Positions 32,166 through 43,353 of a stretch of 64,000 bases of DNA are shown here, in pieces. The DNA comes from Hyaloraphidium curvatum. Taxonomy: Eukaryota; Monoblepharomycota; Hyaloraphidiomycetes; Hyaloraphidiales; Hyaloraphidiaceae. Under the pieces are notes generated by a model, which was not told the origin of the DNA, searched no databases, and saw only the letters and a program-made list of their open reading frames with translations. Location: assembly GCA_025558095.1 (NCBI GenBank), contig JAIVFI010000001.1, forward strand, positions 262,501-326,500, written 5' to 3'. The translations under genes were made by a program, and so were the position numbers. How positions within the stretch are numbered: position 1 is the first letter of the stretch; each line of letters starts with the position of its first letter.

Positions 32166-33365
32166 ATGACTGTGATCGCGGCTGCGGCCGGGCGGGCGCT
32201 GGCCCTCGCTGCTGCGGCGATGGCGGTCGCGCTCGCCGTCTTCGCCGTGGCTGTCGGCCGGCCGGGGGCGGGGACTGTGGGAGCCGGCGCCCGTGCCGCA
32301 TGCCCGCTTGCGCCGCCGGACTGCGAGCGCGTGCCGCCGTGCGCGGGCGCCGCCTTGCAATGCGGCGTCGACGTCCTCGGCGCCGCGTGGCTCGCCGGCG
32401 GCCCGCCGCCGCTTCCCTGCCAGGCGGCGGCGTGCGCGCTCCATTCGCGCGGCGGCGGCAATGTGTCGCTCAGCATCGTCGTCACGGCGTTCAGGTCGGC
32501 GCCGTTCGTCGGCCGCACCATCCGCGCCGTCGTCGCCGCCGCCGTCTCGCCCGCGTGGGAGCTGATCGTCGTGATCGACGGCAAACACGAACCCACCGAG
32601 GCCGCCGTGCTCGACGCCGTGCGCGCCGCCGCCCACCCGGGCCTGCGCCGCGCCGCAGTGCTGCTCTCCCCGACCCCCGTCTTCGAGACCGCCTCAAACA
32701 ACCTCGGCCTGCGCGCCGCACGCGGGCAGCTGGCCGTGCTGTTCCAGGACGACATCTTCATGCGCACGAAAGGCTTCGACGCCATCCTCGCGCTGCCCTT
32801 CCAGCTGTGGGACGACGTGGCGGTCGTCTCGGGCCGCTGCGCGCACGGCCTCCGCGGCGGCCACTACGTTGGCCGCTGCGGCGTCGACGTCAACCTCCCG
32901 CTCTCCATGGGCCCCGCAGACCGCGCAAAGTTCCACGTGCGCGACACGGTCAACCGCGGGCCGTACGCCCTGCGCACCGACCGCGCCCGCGAGCTTGGGT
33001 TCTTCGACGAGCTCAACTTCCACCTCGGCGACGACGACCACGACCTCGCCTGCCGCGCATACGCCACGCGCGGGTGGGTCGCCGGCTCCGTCGCGATCGA
33101 CTTCGACTCGCCGCTGGCGCTGGGCGCCACCCGCCGCCCCAAGGAGGCCGAATCCGCGGCGGACGCCGCCTGCGCGGCCGACAGGAAGGCGCGCAGGAGG
33201 CCCGGCGGGGGGTTCCTGCACCGCGTGTGCCACGGCGGCGCGATGGCGCGGGGGGCGGGGGTGAAGGTGCACGACGAGGAGAGGGACATGTGCGCTCGGC
33301 CGGCGACAGGCTGCGAGTACATCGCGAAGCCGATGCTGGACTTGCCGGATGCGGGCGGGGGATGA
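32166..33365 (+). CDS. GT2-like (GT-A fold) glycosyltransferase
   Basis: A 399-residue single-exon type II membrane protein. A signal anchor rich in alanine and valine (about 8-30) is followed by a cysteine-containing stem and a GT-A domain: LSIVVTAFRSA (first strand), IVVIDGKHEP, SNNLGLRAARGQLAVLFQDD (the acidic motif), and LGDDDHDLACRAY, which corresponds to the ED/DD acceptor-site motif of GT2 enzymes. The C-terminus is basic. The substrate is unknown. The gene has the same orientation as the GT17 gene and follows it closely. Confidence 0.82.
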   Translation: MTVIAAAAGRALALAAAAMAVALAVFAVAVGRPGAGTVGAGARAACPLAPPDCERVPPCAGAALQCGVDVLGAAWLAGGPPPLPCQAAACALHSRGGGNVSLSIVVTAFRSAPFVGRTIRAVVAAAVSPAWELIVVIDGKHEPTEAAVLDAVRAAAHPGLRRAAVLLSPTPVFETASNNLGLRAARGQLAVLFQDDIFMRTKGFDAILALPFQLWDDVAVVSGRCAHGLRGGHYVGRCGVDVNLPLSMGPADRAKFHVRDTVNRGPYALRTDRARELGFFDELNFHLGDDDHDLACRAYATRGWVAGSVAIDFDSPLALGATRRPKEAESAADAACAADRKARRRPGGGFLHRVCHGGAMARGAGVKVHDEERDMCARPATGCEYIAKPMLDLPDAGGG

Positions 33366-33503
33366 CGACGGGGCGGATTGGTTGTTGTGCAACCTCCTCG
33401 GGAAACATGGCTCGATACCCATCCATTGTTCCGTGCAGGTAGTACGCGAGTCGACGCGCCCTCGTCCTGCCAGGTCATGAAGACATCCCATTCCGCCCGT
33501 AGA

Positions 33504-34457
33504 TCAGATCTCCCCCTTCTTGTCCCTCAGCACGGACGAGTACTCCTTTGCGCTCCCCTGCCGCGTCACCCTGGGCTTTGTCCAGAACGTCGTCACGTTG
33601 CGCAGCCCGTACGTGATCTCCCAATCGATCGGCAGGCTGAAGGGCGGCACCGCCCCCAGCAGGCACCGCGCCGCCGCGGCGTTTATCAAATAGGTGTCTC
33701 CGTAGTGGGCTCGCCGCAGGTTATGCTTCATCAGGTTGGCCGAGTAGCCCACCGCGCCCCGCGTCGAGAGCATCTGCGGGCCGGCGCCGGCCCAGACGCT
33801 CCACGGGCCCGCGGCGTCCTCGGGCCGCATCTGGCCGAGCCAGGAATCGAGCACCCGGACGGTGTCGTTGGCGAGGAAGATGACGTCGTCCTCGAGCACC
33901 AGCGCCGCGTCCAGGTCGAGGTCCGCGACCGCCTCCCAAATGAGGATGTGCTTCAGCGCCAGGGAAAAGATGCCGGAGGTCACGTTCAGCATCGGGACAA
34001 CTTTCGAGGCCGGCCAGTCGGGATTCTCCATCCTCGACGTGAGCAGCGACCGCGAAACGTACTGCTCCGGGTCCTTGGAATGGTACGCCCGCAAAATGTC
34101 GGGCGGCAGCGCGTCTCGCGGGAAATCCGTCACGTAAAACACCGGCACGTCCATGCCCCAGCTCGCAAACGCCCCGTCGAGGTACGCCCGCCTCTCTTTG
34201 AGCGCCGGCACGTGGATCACAAAGACGGCCTGCACGCCGAAGGGAGGGCGCCTGCGGGCGCGGATCCGGCGCTCCTTGAATTCCAGGATCTGCAGGCTGA
34301 GGTTCGACCGCGGGAGCAAGGGCGGGAGCGGAGCGGAGGGGTCTTCCGGGCGGGATTCGGGGGCCGCGGGGCACCCGCACGAGTTCAGGAGGTGGTGGCC
34401 GGCGGCGAGGAGCAGCAGCGCCGCGAGCACCGTCAGGATGCGGCCGCGCGAGACCAT
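33504..34457 (-). CDS. GT25-like glycosyltransferase
   Basis: A 317-residue single-exon protein: signal anchor (ILTVLAALLLLAAGHHLL), short stem, then AVFVIHVPALKERRAYLD, which is the usual GT25 opening, ALVLEDDVIFL (acidic site), and a C-terminal part with GDTYLINAAAARCLL and LPIDWEITYGL. It converges with the GT2 gene. Sequence similarity to the first GT25 gene is limited to the family motifs, so the two are not recent duplicates. Confidence 0.82.
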   Translation of the reverse strand: MVSRGRILTVLAALLLLAAGHHLLNSCGCPAAPESRPEDPSAPLPPLLPRSNLSLQILEFKERRIRARRRPPFGVQAVFVIHVPALKERRAYLDGAFASWGMDVPVFYVTDFPRDALPPDILRAYHSKDPEQYVSRSLLTSRMENPDWPASKVVPMLNVTSGIFSLALKHILIWEAVADLDLDAALVLEDDVIFLANDTVRVLDSWLGQMRPEDAAGPWSVWAGAGPQMLSTRGAVGYSANLMKHNLRRAHYGDTYLINAAAARCLLGAVPPFSLPIDWEITYGLRNVTTFWTKPRVTRQGSAKEYSSVLRDKKGEI

Positions 34458-35670
34458 GGCTCATCTAGACGTGCGGAATGGCATGGATAATGAGGCAGTG
34501 GCGGGGTCTAAGGAGGGGATCCCTGGTGAGGGATCGCGGTCACAAGGACTTGCGTTGGTGCTCAATCGCGGCGGGATCGTGCACGCCGGTTCAGCGTCAG
34601 ATGCCTGCCGTGCCGCAAACCACTGGGCGCCGCGTTCGAGGCGGCGGGGTTGCAAAGGACGCGTCGAGAAACGCGCATTCGCTCCCCCGGACGATACGCG
34701 CTACCGCAGCCCGGCACGGGCGATGGAACACGCGGGCCGTTCCCGGACGATCTTTGGAGCGCGGTTGCCGGAAGGCCGCGCCTTGAGACTTGGACGCGCT
34801 CAACGCCGACGCGTCGGTCCTCAGTCGCTCTCGTGACGAACCACGGCTCGAACTGTCTCGCCGGGCGCGACGGGAGCACCAGATTCTTCGCCAACATATC
34901 TGTGTCAGTGATGGCGAGAACGAGCCGGACTCTGAGGACAAGTCGTTTTCGCCTTCGCCCAGTCCTCTCGTCCTGGCTTCGCCGCCCATTCAATCCACAA
35001 CGTGCCCCGCCTCCTCGTCAACCTGCCCGCGGCGGACCTGATCAAGCACACGGTGCTTCAACTCTCCTCCCTTAGAGCCCCGGCGCCATGCTCGCGGACC
35101 CCAGAAATCGCATCGCTCACCGGCCCTTCGTCCTCGAAATCCGCCTCGGCCTTTCGACTCCCTCGGATCCGCACCATGCTCCACTTTCCCGACTTCTGCC
35201 CGCGCCTGCTGACCCTGGACCTGCTGGGCGCGCGGGACTGGAGCAATGTCCTCCTTGCCGAGCTCCGGCGGCGGAGCGGACAGGGCCCGCCGTGATACTT
35301 GGCCGCGTACACGGACCGACCGGACCGCAGGCCACGGTTTCCCTGGACGCCGATGCGGAAGGCTTATGGATCGGCGAGCCGAGGCCGCTGAGGTGCAGAT
35401 ACAGGGAGCTTCTGACTATCCGTTGGCGCCGACGGCGTCCAGGGACAATCCGATCTGCTGTTCCTGCTGGTCGTTGTCGATGACGAGGACAGATATGCGG
35501 GCCTCGAATCCCGGCGCAACCCGCGACGCAGATTGGGAAAAGAGACTCTTTCTTTGCGGACAATTGGCCAAATCCCCAACTCCGGGACCCGGATAACCGA
35601 TTGCATGAAGCGCCAAGCCACCAAGGCAGGATTCATCGGAGGACAAAGTTGCAGAACAAATGAAGTTCAT
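34458..35670. other. 1.2 kb without a confident gene
   Basis: A plus-strand segment (about 34910-35295) reads as plausible protein in one frame (TMLHFPDFCPRLLTLDLLG, then ARDWSNVLLAELRRRSG). It lacks a supporting start codon, has no family match, and may be a decayed exon. The rest shows no consistent frame. Confidence 0.35.
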
Positions 35671-35771
35671 TATGTCGATTGCAAACAAGGTCAACTGTAC
35701 AAATCGGTCTCATCTACAACCTCTTCTTTCATGCCCAGCGTTCATTTCAGTTCCAGATTCCGATCGGCCGC

Positions 35772-38120
35772 TCAGGCCACGACGCGCGAGGTCGTGGTCT
35801 TGGAGAGCTTGGCCTGCGCGAGCATCTTGTCCGCCGATGCGGCCGCAGCCTCGGCGTCGGCCTTGGCCTCGGCGTTGCGCTTCGAGCGCCGGGCCAGGAG
35901 CACGCCGAGGGCGACGAGGGCGGCCGCCACCACGGCAGCGACGACGGCGATGCCGGCGATGGCCCCGGGCGAGAGCGACGAAGAGGAGGTGCTGAGCACG
36001 GTGACCGAGCCGTCGCTGGAGACCTGGATGTTCTCCGGCACCCGGATCGCGACAGGCTTGGTGACCAGCTCGGCGTCCTGGATCGACGAGGCCGTCTCGA
36101 TGTTCTGCACCTCGACGTCGCGGTAGAGGAGGCGGCGGCGGCGCTGGCCGGCGAAGTTCTGCCTCTGGTCGGCGTACATCCTGATGAGCATGGTGATGGT
36201 GTACGAGAGCTGCTTGTTGCGGTCGTTGGGCAGAAGGATCATGGCGTCAAGGCTGTCGTCCACGCTGTCGAAGCCGCTCAGCTCGGACGACCGAAGCCGG
36301 ATGTTGGGCGTGAACGAGGTGCGGATGGTCCACTGCTTGCCGGAGTCGGCCGAGTCGATGTCGCTGACGAAGTTGACGTTGGTGCCGATCGTCGTGATGG
36401 TGCCAGTAGAGGCACCGGAAAGGGCAGTGGGGTCAGCCGCAGTCCACAGGCTCCAGTAGCCCGAGAGGCCGTTCGCGCCCGTGCGGGCGACGCGGTACTC
36501 TTTGATCGCCACGGCGTCGAGCTGCTTGTTGGTGGTGAAGACGCCGTTGGCCTCGACGGTCTGGCCGATCGTGCGCGAGGTCCTGCGAGGAAACCAAACG
36601 TCAGAAGCTGCTCCATGGGCCACGTCGCCGCCAAACTCACTGAAGAACGTCGAACTGGGTGGTCCACGAGATGGGGAAGTCGGTCTGCGCGCTCTTGCAG
36701 AAGTCGATGTTGCCCGTGAACTTGAAGGCGCCGAGGTTGGTCAGCTGGAGCGCATCGCGCATCGTGACGTTGCCGCATTGGAAGTTCTGGGTGCCGTTGT
36801 AGGTCGAGTTGCAGTCCAGGTAGAAGTCGAACTGGTAGGCAGTTTCCGACGAGATCGAGCACGATGCCGCGATGGAGAGCGTCGGCGTCCACGTGTACGT
36901 GAGGACACCCTCGACCCGGCACTCTTCTCCAATGCTGTCGCATGCGGTGCCCCCGCTGGTGTGGTAGCCGTCCCGGTTGTTGGTGAACAGGTTGGAGAAG
37001 ACGCCGCCGGGGTAGACGGTGTTGTCCGTCAGGTCCTTGCCGGCGTACGTGTTGCTGCCGTCGTTCACGAGGAAGTTGTTGGCGTTGGCGGCGTAGATAG
37101 GCAGCTTGGCGAAGTAGGGGAATAACGTCGTGAGCTGGTAAGAGATGTGGGCCTTGACGACGCCGGCCTCGCTCTTCTCGTACGTGACGCCGGTGACCGT
37201 GAAGTCATCCTTGTCTGCAGGGAAGGACGCGTCAGATGGTGGGAGGCAGGACCGTGGCGAGGCAACTTACACATGTCTTCGGTGCTCGAGGTAGCGTTGG
37301 TCGTGTCGTTGTACTCGCTCTGCACCTGGATGATGACGTCGTACCAGGTCGACATGGCCGCGCGGGGCATGCCGGTGACGCTGCCGTTGACGCCGACCAA
37401 GTCGTTGTCCTGCCACTGCACGTGGATGCGGCCCTTGTAGTTGCGGTAGGTGCCGTTGGTCAGGGCCGACTCGTTGGCCGAGATGGTGAAGCCGCAGTTG
37501 GCGACCCCCGAGCCGCGGAAGGTCTCCCAGGCCATGGTCCATAGGTGGTTGAAGTAGCAGGTGGAGCCGGAGCTGGCCGCAGTCAGGGAGTTCGCCGCGT
37601 CGCTGATGATCACGTTCGTGGCCGGGGTGGCGACGTTGGCGAAGCGTTCGAAGGTCTGCTTGCATTGAGCGTTCCCGCCGGAAATGAGGGCATCGGCGGC
37701 CGCGAAGGTGGTGACCGAGGGGCCGGAGAGGGCAATGTCGAGTTTCCTGGAGAAGGGGTCAGCGCCGGCCCGCGTTGCGACGCCCGCGAGGTGCCCACCT
37801 AAAGTAGCCAGTGCCGTCGCCGGGCGCCGGAGGGCCGGTCTGCACCCAGAACTCGAGGGCGTCGGTGCCCGAGTTGACGACGTAGGTGTACGAGCTCGAG
37901 TCGCCGGCGGCGACCAGGCGGGGGCCAGCGGGGATGTAGCCAGGCTGCGGGACGGAACGTCAGCGCGGCATAGAGACCGCAGGCGAAGGAGGCTCACGTC
38001 GGTGTCGTTGCCGAGGGTGGGAAGCTGCATGGTGCAAGAGAGCGCGGCCTCGGCGGGCGCCGCGAGGGCCGCGAGGGCGAAGGCCCCGGCGAGGAGCAGC
38101 CTATTGCTGCGCGAGAGCAT
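35772..38120 (-). CDS. Type I surface glycoprotein, copy 1
   Basis: Five exons (38120-37998, 37944-37799, 37746-37271, 37214-36641, 36582-35772; introns 53, 52, 56, 58 nt) give 709 residues. Signal peptide about 1-26. The ectodomain carries many N-glycosylation sequons (NDT, NES, NGT, NGS, NAT, NST, NVT) and scattered cysteines. A tetrabasic RRRR at about 587-590 sits between the ectodomain and a stem. One membrane helix lies at about 645-669 (IAGIAVVAAVVAAALVALGV), followed by a 40-residue basic, then alanine-rich, cytosolic tail. The arrangement of ectodomain, basic cleavage-like site, stem and membrane helix recalls ZP-domain proteins, but I cannot assign a ZP domain. Function unknown. Its GT92 neighbour lies immediately upstream on the same strand. 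Confidence 0.85.
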
Positions 38121-38175
38121 GTTGAGGTGGTGTCGTTGCGTGGGTGATGAGGTTCTGCGGGCGGGGGCGTCGGAC

Positions 38176-38182
38176 CTATATA
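38176..38182 (-). promoter_or_regulatory. TATA box of surface protein copy 1
   Basis: TATATAG on the minus strand, about 56 nt upstream of the ATG. A flanking block (GTCATCCAGGACGCACCCGG on the minus strand) is conserved in all three copies. Confidence 0.7.
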
Positions 38183-38836
38183 GCGCGCCGGGTGCGTCCT
38201 GGATGACGACAGAGGATCGAGGGCGAAAACAGGACATGACTAACTCACCCTGACTCAACCGGGTCGCCGCCCCAGGCCGCAAAAGACCACCGGAAAACCA
38301 GCAAACACGCCACCAGAGTCCGGCAGAGTATTTGAGACCTGATGCTTGCGCATCCGCAGCGTTTTGCGCTGCCCGGGGCGTCGTCCGAATCGCCGCCCTC
38401 GAAATCCTCGATTTGCTGATGTAAGCAAGGGCGTGGCGAATTGACTCAACCCAGTGGCGCTCGTCAGCAAGGGGCCCTCCCAGTGAGAACCAGGGATCCC
38501 GAGGCGCGGGATGGCCCGGGTGCTCCGGATTATCCGCCAGCCCCTCGAGTGGGTGGGGTTGGGCGGCCTCACGCGCCAGCGCCACCGGAGGCCGGTCGCT
38601 CGGCGGCCGAGCATCCGAGGCAAGCTGCCGCTCGAGAACCGGGCAACGGCGAGCAAGCAAGCGTTTGCCGGTGGATGGCCGCCCCGGAGGTCCTGCCCTG
38701 AAGATGTCGTAGGCCGGACATGGGCATCCGCGCTCACGTCCCCGCGGATGGCGGGTTCAACGCCATTCCTGCACTGCCGCTCCCGCGTAGGATATTGCCG
38801 GAGTCCGGAGTCGCATGCAAAGCTACAGCTCGGATG
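38183..38836. other. Intergenic DNA between surface protein 1 and GT92 copy 1
   Basis: The first 410 bp are identical to copy 2 and include the promoter. The rest (38593-38836) is about 85 percent similar to 46175-46462. No gene is seen. Confidence 0.6.
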
Positions 38837-40172
38837 TCAAGCGCGGGCTCCCTCGCCCACAGGCGTAGGGCCACCAACCGCCGCCAGCCTCCGCGTGTGC
38901 TCCTCCAGCGCCGCCCGCAGCCTCCCCTCCCACGCCCGCATGCCGACCGGATCCCACGGCGCCTCGACGTCTTCCTTCGCGTCCCTGTCGGTCTTGTAGT
39001 GCAGCATCTTCAGCTCCGTGTTCGGATCCAGGTACCTCGGCCGCCGCGGCGGCGAATCCACAACGTGGACCGAGTGCGTGCCGACGTCGGGTGGGCGGAA
39101 GAAGACCTTGTGGCGGCCGGCGAGGTCGAAGGCCGGGTAGCGGAAGCGGGCGGAGGTGACCAGCGGCCGCGAACTCTGCGGGTCGACGGCGGTGATGTTG
39201 ACCGATCCAGGACCGCGCGAATAGAACCAGCTGTACGCGGTAAAGTGCGTCCTCCTGCCCGGTTTCGCGGCCGCCTCGATGCGCCGGAGCAGCGCAGGCA
39301 CCATCCGCTCCCCGATGGGCAGCATGTACTCGTCCTTGTCGTGGACGGTCATCCACTCGGCCAGCGCGCCGTACCGCCGGATGCAGTGGTTGTTGGCGGT
39401 GATCTGCTGCAGGACCCACGTCCGGCCGAGCTCGGGCTGCTTTCCGAGCTCGAAGCGGGGCCATGGCACCACGGTGACCAAGCCGTCGGCCACAAAAGGG
39501 CCGAGCGCGCGGGCCAGGTCGGCCGGGAAGGCCGAGTGCGGCTCGTGGTGCGCGTAGATGAAGAAGTGCGAGTAGCCAACGAGCCGGTGGAACGAAATCC
39601 ATTCCGGCAGTCCCTCGTCGCTATTGACCATAGTGCACACCGCGAGTTCGAAGGAGGGCGGTGCTTCCGGGCCGCAGCGAGAAGGATGGGGTTCAAGCCG
39701 GTAGAATCTGGCCGGAGACGCTCCGCGGGGCACTACGCCAACTCGAACAGTTCGCCCGCTGTCCAGCAGGGTTCGTGCGCTCGTAGGTATGGGGCAACGC
39801 CGGGCGAAGATGTGCTCGCTCGCATTGAGGTACTCTGAAGGTTGGACCACGGAGCGATGCCTGCCCTCGAACACGCAGTCCAATGGTGTGCGCTTCGCAC
39901 GGGACAGCGAAACAGTGCCTCCGTCAACACCGCCCAGCAGGGTCGCGTTCTGGTGCAGGGCGTCCGCGAGAAGCGCGAAACCGGGCGGCAGTGAGACAGC
40001 CGACAAATCGACATCGACGCTCCCCGGGGTGTGCAGGCCGGCAATACGCCCGTTTGTCGCGGGGTGACGAGTCCATTGCGTCCGACAAGATGAGCTTCGA
40101 CGTTCCGGCAGTGAGTGCGGCGTAAACGAGCAGGAGCGCCGGGAACCTGGGGACCCCGAGTCCGACGGGCAT
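38837..40172 (-). pseudogene. GT92 glycosyltransferase, copy 1, frameshifted
   Basis: The catalytic body is intact: LAVCTMVNSDEGLPEWISFH, the YSHFFIYAHHEPHS segment, HDKDEYMLP (acidic site) and FRYPAFDLAGRHKVFF are all present, as in GT92 (DUF23) enzymes. The ATG at 40172 opens a signal anchor (FPALLLVYAALTAG) in a different frame. Alignment with copy 2 shows two bases missing near 40045-40075, which separates the anchor from the body. No ATG opens the body frame before the catalytic core. It is either a pseudogene or a sequencing error. The C-terminus (ending GPTPVGEGARA) is complete, unlike copy 2. Confidence 0.7.
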
Positions 40173-40512
40173 CGCACACTCCGATCAAGCCTTCAGTCCG
40201 ACCACGGCGATGCGTGCGAAGCTAGTTCGAATCCCCATGCTCGGCGTAGTTTCGAGAGAGAGATGAAGAGGCGCAAATGCGCTCCGAACCGTCGTACACT
40301 CCGCGTGCCTCGTTGATGACCTCGACGAAATCGGCCCCTCGAAAGACGCAGGATGGCCGCGAAACCAGCCGAAAAGATTGAAGAGCCGCGATATCTGTTG
40401 CCGATAGGCCCCGACATGTTGTCGCGCTGCAAGGACGCCATGCCCGCGATTTTTCGTATTCGCGTCCTAGGCGAGGCCCCCATATTCAACCGCTGGCGTC
40501 AGGCTCCCCGAA
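40173..40512. promoter_or_regulatory. Divergent intergenic region, GT92 copy 1 and transcription factor
   Basis: 340 bp between divergent genes. No zinc-cluster exon for the transcription factor can be found in it, and no clear TATA box. Confidence 0.4.
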
Positions 40513-43139
40513 ATGCAGGCCACGGGGGCCGGCGGAGCGCCTTTCATGGGTACCGCTGGCCTTAGCGGGTCGGCCGAGTTGTCTTTCGGCCTCGGCGGTC
40601 CGGGTTCAGGCCAGATGGCGCTCTTCGATGAGCCACTGGGAGCCGCTCCGAACTCGGCCGGCACCAACGGCGCGACGTCGCCGGGAAATACTCTTCCACC
40701 GAGAGGCAGCGAAAAGCTGCATCCTCCGCGGGCACGGAAGGCGCGAGTTTCAGGCGGGGCTTCGCCGTACCCCGCAGAGCGCGACCGCCGCCTTTTGGGG
40801 ACCCATGCTGGCGCTGCCGTGGAAGATGGGATGGCTCAACATCACCAAACTCAGCTTTCACGGCAATCCCATGTGTCGCAATTGCCGACGGCGCCCGGCG
40901 CAAAGACTCCGGACGCGGTGCCTGCTCAGGAGGGCAATCGGGTCCTCGCCCTGTTTGCGGACCTGCCACAACTGCCGTCGCAGGCGGTTTACAATGAGCT
41001 GATCGGGCTTTACTTTGAGAAGCTTCCTCCGACGCTTGCCATAATTCACCGAGATCAGTTTTTGGGCTCGCTGGCCATCACCCCGTCGACCCCCGGCACT
41101 GAACAGCAGCCAGCCAACCGTGGCGGACGGCCACCGGCTTCGTTAGTGTTTTCCATGATTGCCCTGTCGTCCCGCTATCATCCTGCTTTCAAAGATTCTC
41201 CCGAACTGTGCCGGACAATGTGGTACGAACGTGCCAAGCGACTGCTGCTCCCGCGACTCGCCGATCGTGGCACGGCGGACATAGCGACGCTGAAGACCGT
41301 GCTGCACTTGTGCGTTTTTGCGCTGGGGCTTAGCATGTGGCAGGCGGCGTATTTCTGGCTCGGCACTGCCGTGAGCATGTCTCGAATGCTCGGCTTGTAC
41401 GTGGAGAACAGCGCGAACGCTGTCGGAGATTCAGAAGACGGCCTGCTTAAGGGGGCGGAACAGTTTCCGGAGCGTTGGATGCTGGACGCCGATGGCACCA
41501 GCGGGGATGTCCTGGCCAGTTCTGGCGACCAAGATCCTGTCGGAAAGGAGGAAAAACGGCGCTGCTATTGGGCGATTCGCAATCTCGACGTGTGAGTCGC
41601 TGTTGTTGGGCATTCGAGCTCGCAGGCAATGACGTTCGACGCCTTTTCGCAGCCATTTCGCCTTTGCGCTCAAGCGCCCGGCCATGTTCTCGTCTCGCGA
41701 GCATTTCTTCACGCTGCACATCCCCATTCCCGATGCCACCTTCTACGGCATCTTTGGCATATCTCCCACGGCGCTTTCGAAGGATCTGCCGCTGTTGGCG
41801 ACTACGGCGGTAACGATGGAGATGCTGTTTCGTCCCGTTGCGGGCAATCCGCTTCTCTTGAGCGAGAGCACTCTCGGTCCCTCGAGCTACATTGCCGCTC
41901 TCATGGACGTGCTCGCTTCCGTCGTGGAGTTTCGGCAACACTGCCATCGCCTGGGTTTTCTTGCCTTCCGCCCGACCTCGGAGAACCAGGCTTTCTATGT
42001 CAACAACGAAGCGGAGCGGATCGAGCTCAAGATGCGGACGTGGTGGCAACGTCTGCCAGAGACTGTCCGAGCAGTGCTTGCCGAGACGGACGCCGGGGGC
42101 GATCCGGATATGTTGTCTTCGGGCGTTCCTGGAGCTCTGGGATTCTCCGGAAGTCGGCTTCCCGTTGATCCAATCGTGCCGAGCAGTGGCTGGTGGTGGG
42201 GAGGGGAGGCAGAAGAGTACGACTTTATCTGCGCGGGCATGGCCTTCTTCGTCATCGGAGCCACTTTGTTTGGTGGGTTATCGTGCGCCCCCTTGCTTTG
42301 TCCGCCATCTAACGTTGGACGCAGCGCCCGAGTATAATCTCACTGCCACTGCCATGCGGCTTGCCTGCAAGGACAACGTTGTGCTCCATCCAGCCGCTGA
42401 TGGTTCGGTCCACGCGGATACCTTCTCAAGGGCGCAGACGGAAATTCGTCAGGTCGACGCGGCCTTGAGCGCCTGGCAGTCGTCTTCATGGTTTGCCCGC
42501 AGTGTAGACTACGCTTCTCGAGGATCTCGCCTCTTGCGCGTCATTGAGCAAATGTCAGGCAACGAAACGCGGCGGGACACCCCACTCTTTGCGTTCTGTG
42601 CCTACCAGCTGGGGCTTCTCAACCTAATCGCCGCGCGACAGCTGACTGTCGACCCTGGACTTTCCGCGAGCATGTTTACATCATCGGGCTCCGATGCAGG
42701 CCTTCTCGGAGGCGTTGCTCCCGGCCAGTTCTCCGCGGCGCTCTTGACCGTGTTTCGGAACAATCTCTTAGACCTCGCTGGCGTTTCGGCGCGACTGCTA
42801 GCTCAGCCGACCATTTTCAGCGGGCATTACGCTGCGTTCCCCGCCGATTCACCTGGGTCGCCCGTCTCGCGCGATCAAGTGCTGAATCCGAACGGCCATT
42901 TACTGAACCGCTTGCTTGGGGCTATCGGCGGAACCGGAGCGATACCTGTGCAGGTTGCCGGTGTCCACGGACTGTCTCGTGCGTCTGTATCTGCTCTTGC
43001 GACACCGATCGGGAACCCTGTAAGCGGGCAGGTCACGACAGCGCTGATGACGAACGGGCAGCTTGTTCTTGGACCTGGTTCTGGTGGAATTCTGGGATCT
43101 GGAGCCTCGGGAAGTTGGACTGGGGGCGCGTTTGGTTAG
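40513..43139 (+). CDS. Fungal-specific transcription factor domain protein
   Basis: Three exons (40513-41591, 41653-42272, 42325-43139; introns 61 and 52 nt) give 837 residues. The N-terminal 150 residues are disordered. The fungal-specific regulatory domain follows: NELIGLYFEKLPPTLAIIHR at its start, then VFSMIALSSRYHP, LHLCVFALGLSMWQAAYFWL and GTAVSMSRMLGLY. The joined segment CYWAIRNLDVHFAFALKRPA, completed by intron 1, is the diagnostic CWW...D...A..LGRP-like motif. No Zn(II)2Cys6 cluster occurs upstream in any frame, so the protein may lack the usual DNA-binding domain or use an exon outside what I can see. The glycine-rich C-terminus ends in a GS-repeat. It sits between surface-protein modules 1 and 2 and could regulate them (inference only). 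Confidence 0.85.
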
Positions 43140-43353
43140 GACAGCAGTGTATGTGGCGCGAAGACTTGTTCAGACCTGCACGCCTGTCCAGATGAGGCCG
43201 GACAGCGCGTACAAACGGGTGAAGCCGCCAGAACGAATATCAAGGTCATCAATCTCGATTGCGCACAAAGTCAACTGTACAAATCGGTCTCATCTACAAG
43301 CTTCTCCCTTCATGCCCAGCGTTCAGTTCAGTTCCAGAGTACGGATCGGCCGC

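Larger units (their letters stand above)
35670..38592 (-). repeat. Duplicated module, copy 1 (surface protein plus flank)
   Basis: From about 35771 to 38592 I find no difference from 43353-46174 at a constant offset of 7582, including introns and 5' flank. The 100 bp on the left are similar but with several substitutions. On the right, identity stops abruptly after CACCGGAGGCC. Confidence 0.88.

Noticed and set aside
32300-33442. 380-codon arginine-rich frame overlapping the GT2-like gene
   Set aside because: Different frame of a gene with clear glycosyltransferase motifs; composition is artefactual.
35679-36719. 346-codon plus-strand frame opposite surface protein copy 1 (repeated at 43063-44301)
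   Set aside because: Its duplication only reflects the duplicated gene on the other strand. The protein is a repetitive valine/arginine/glutamate-rich shadow.
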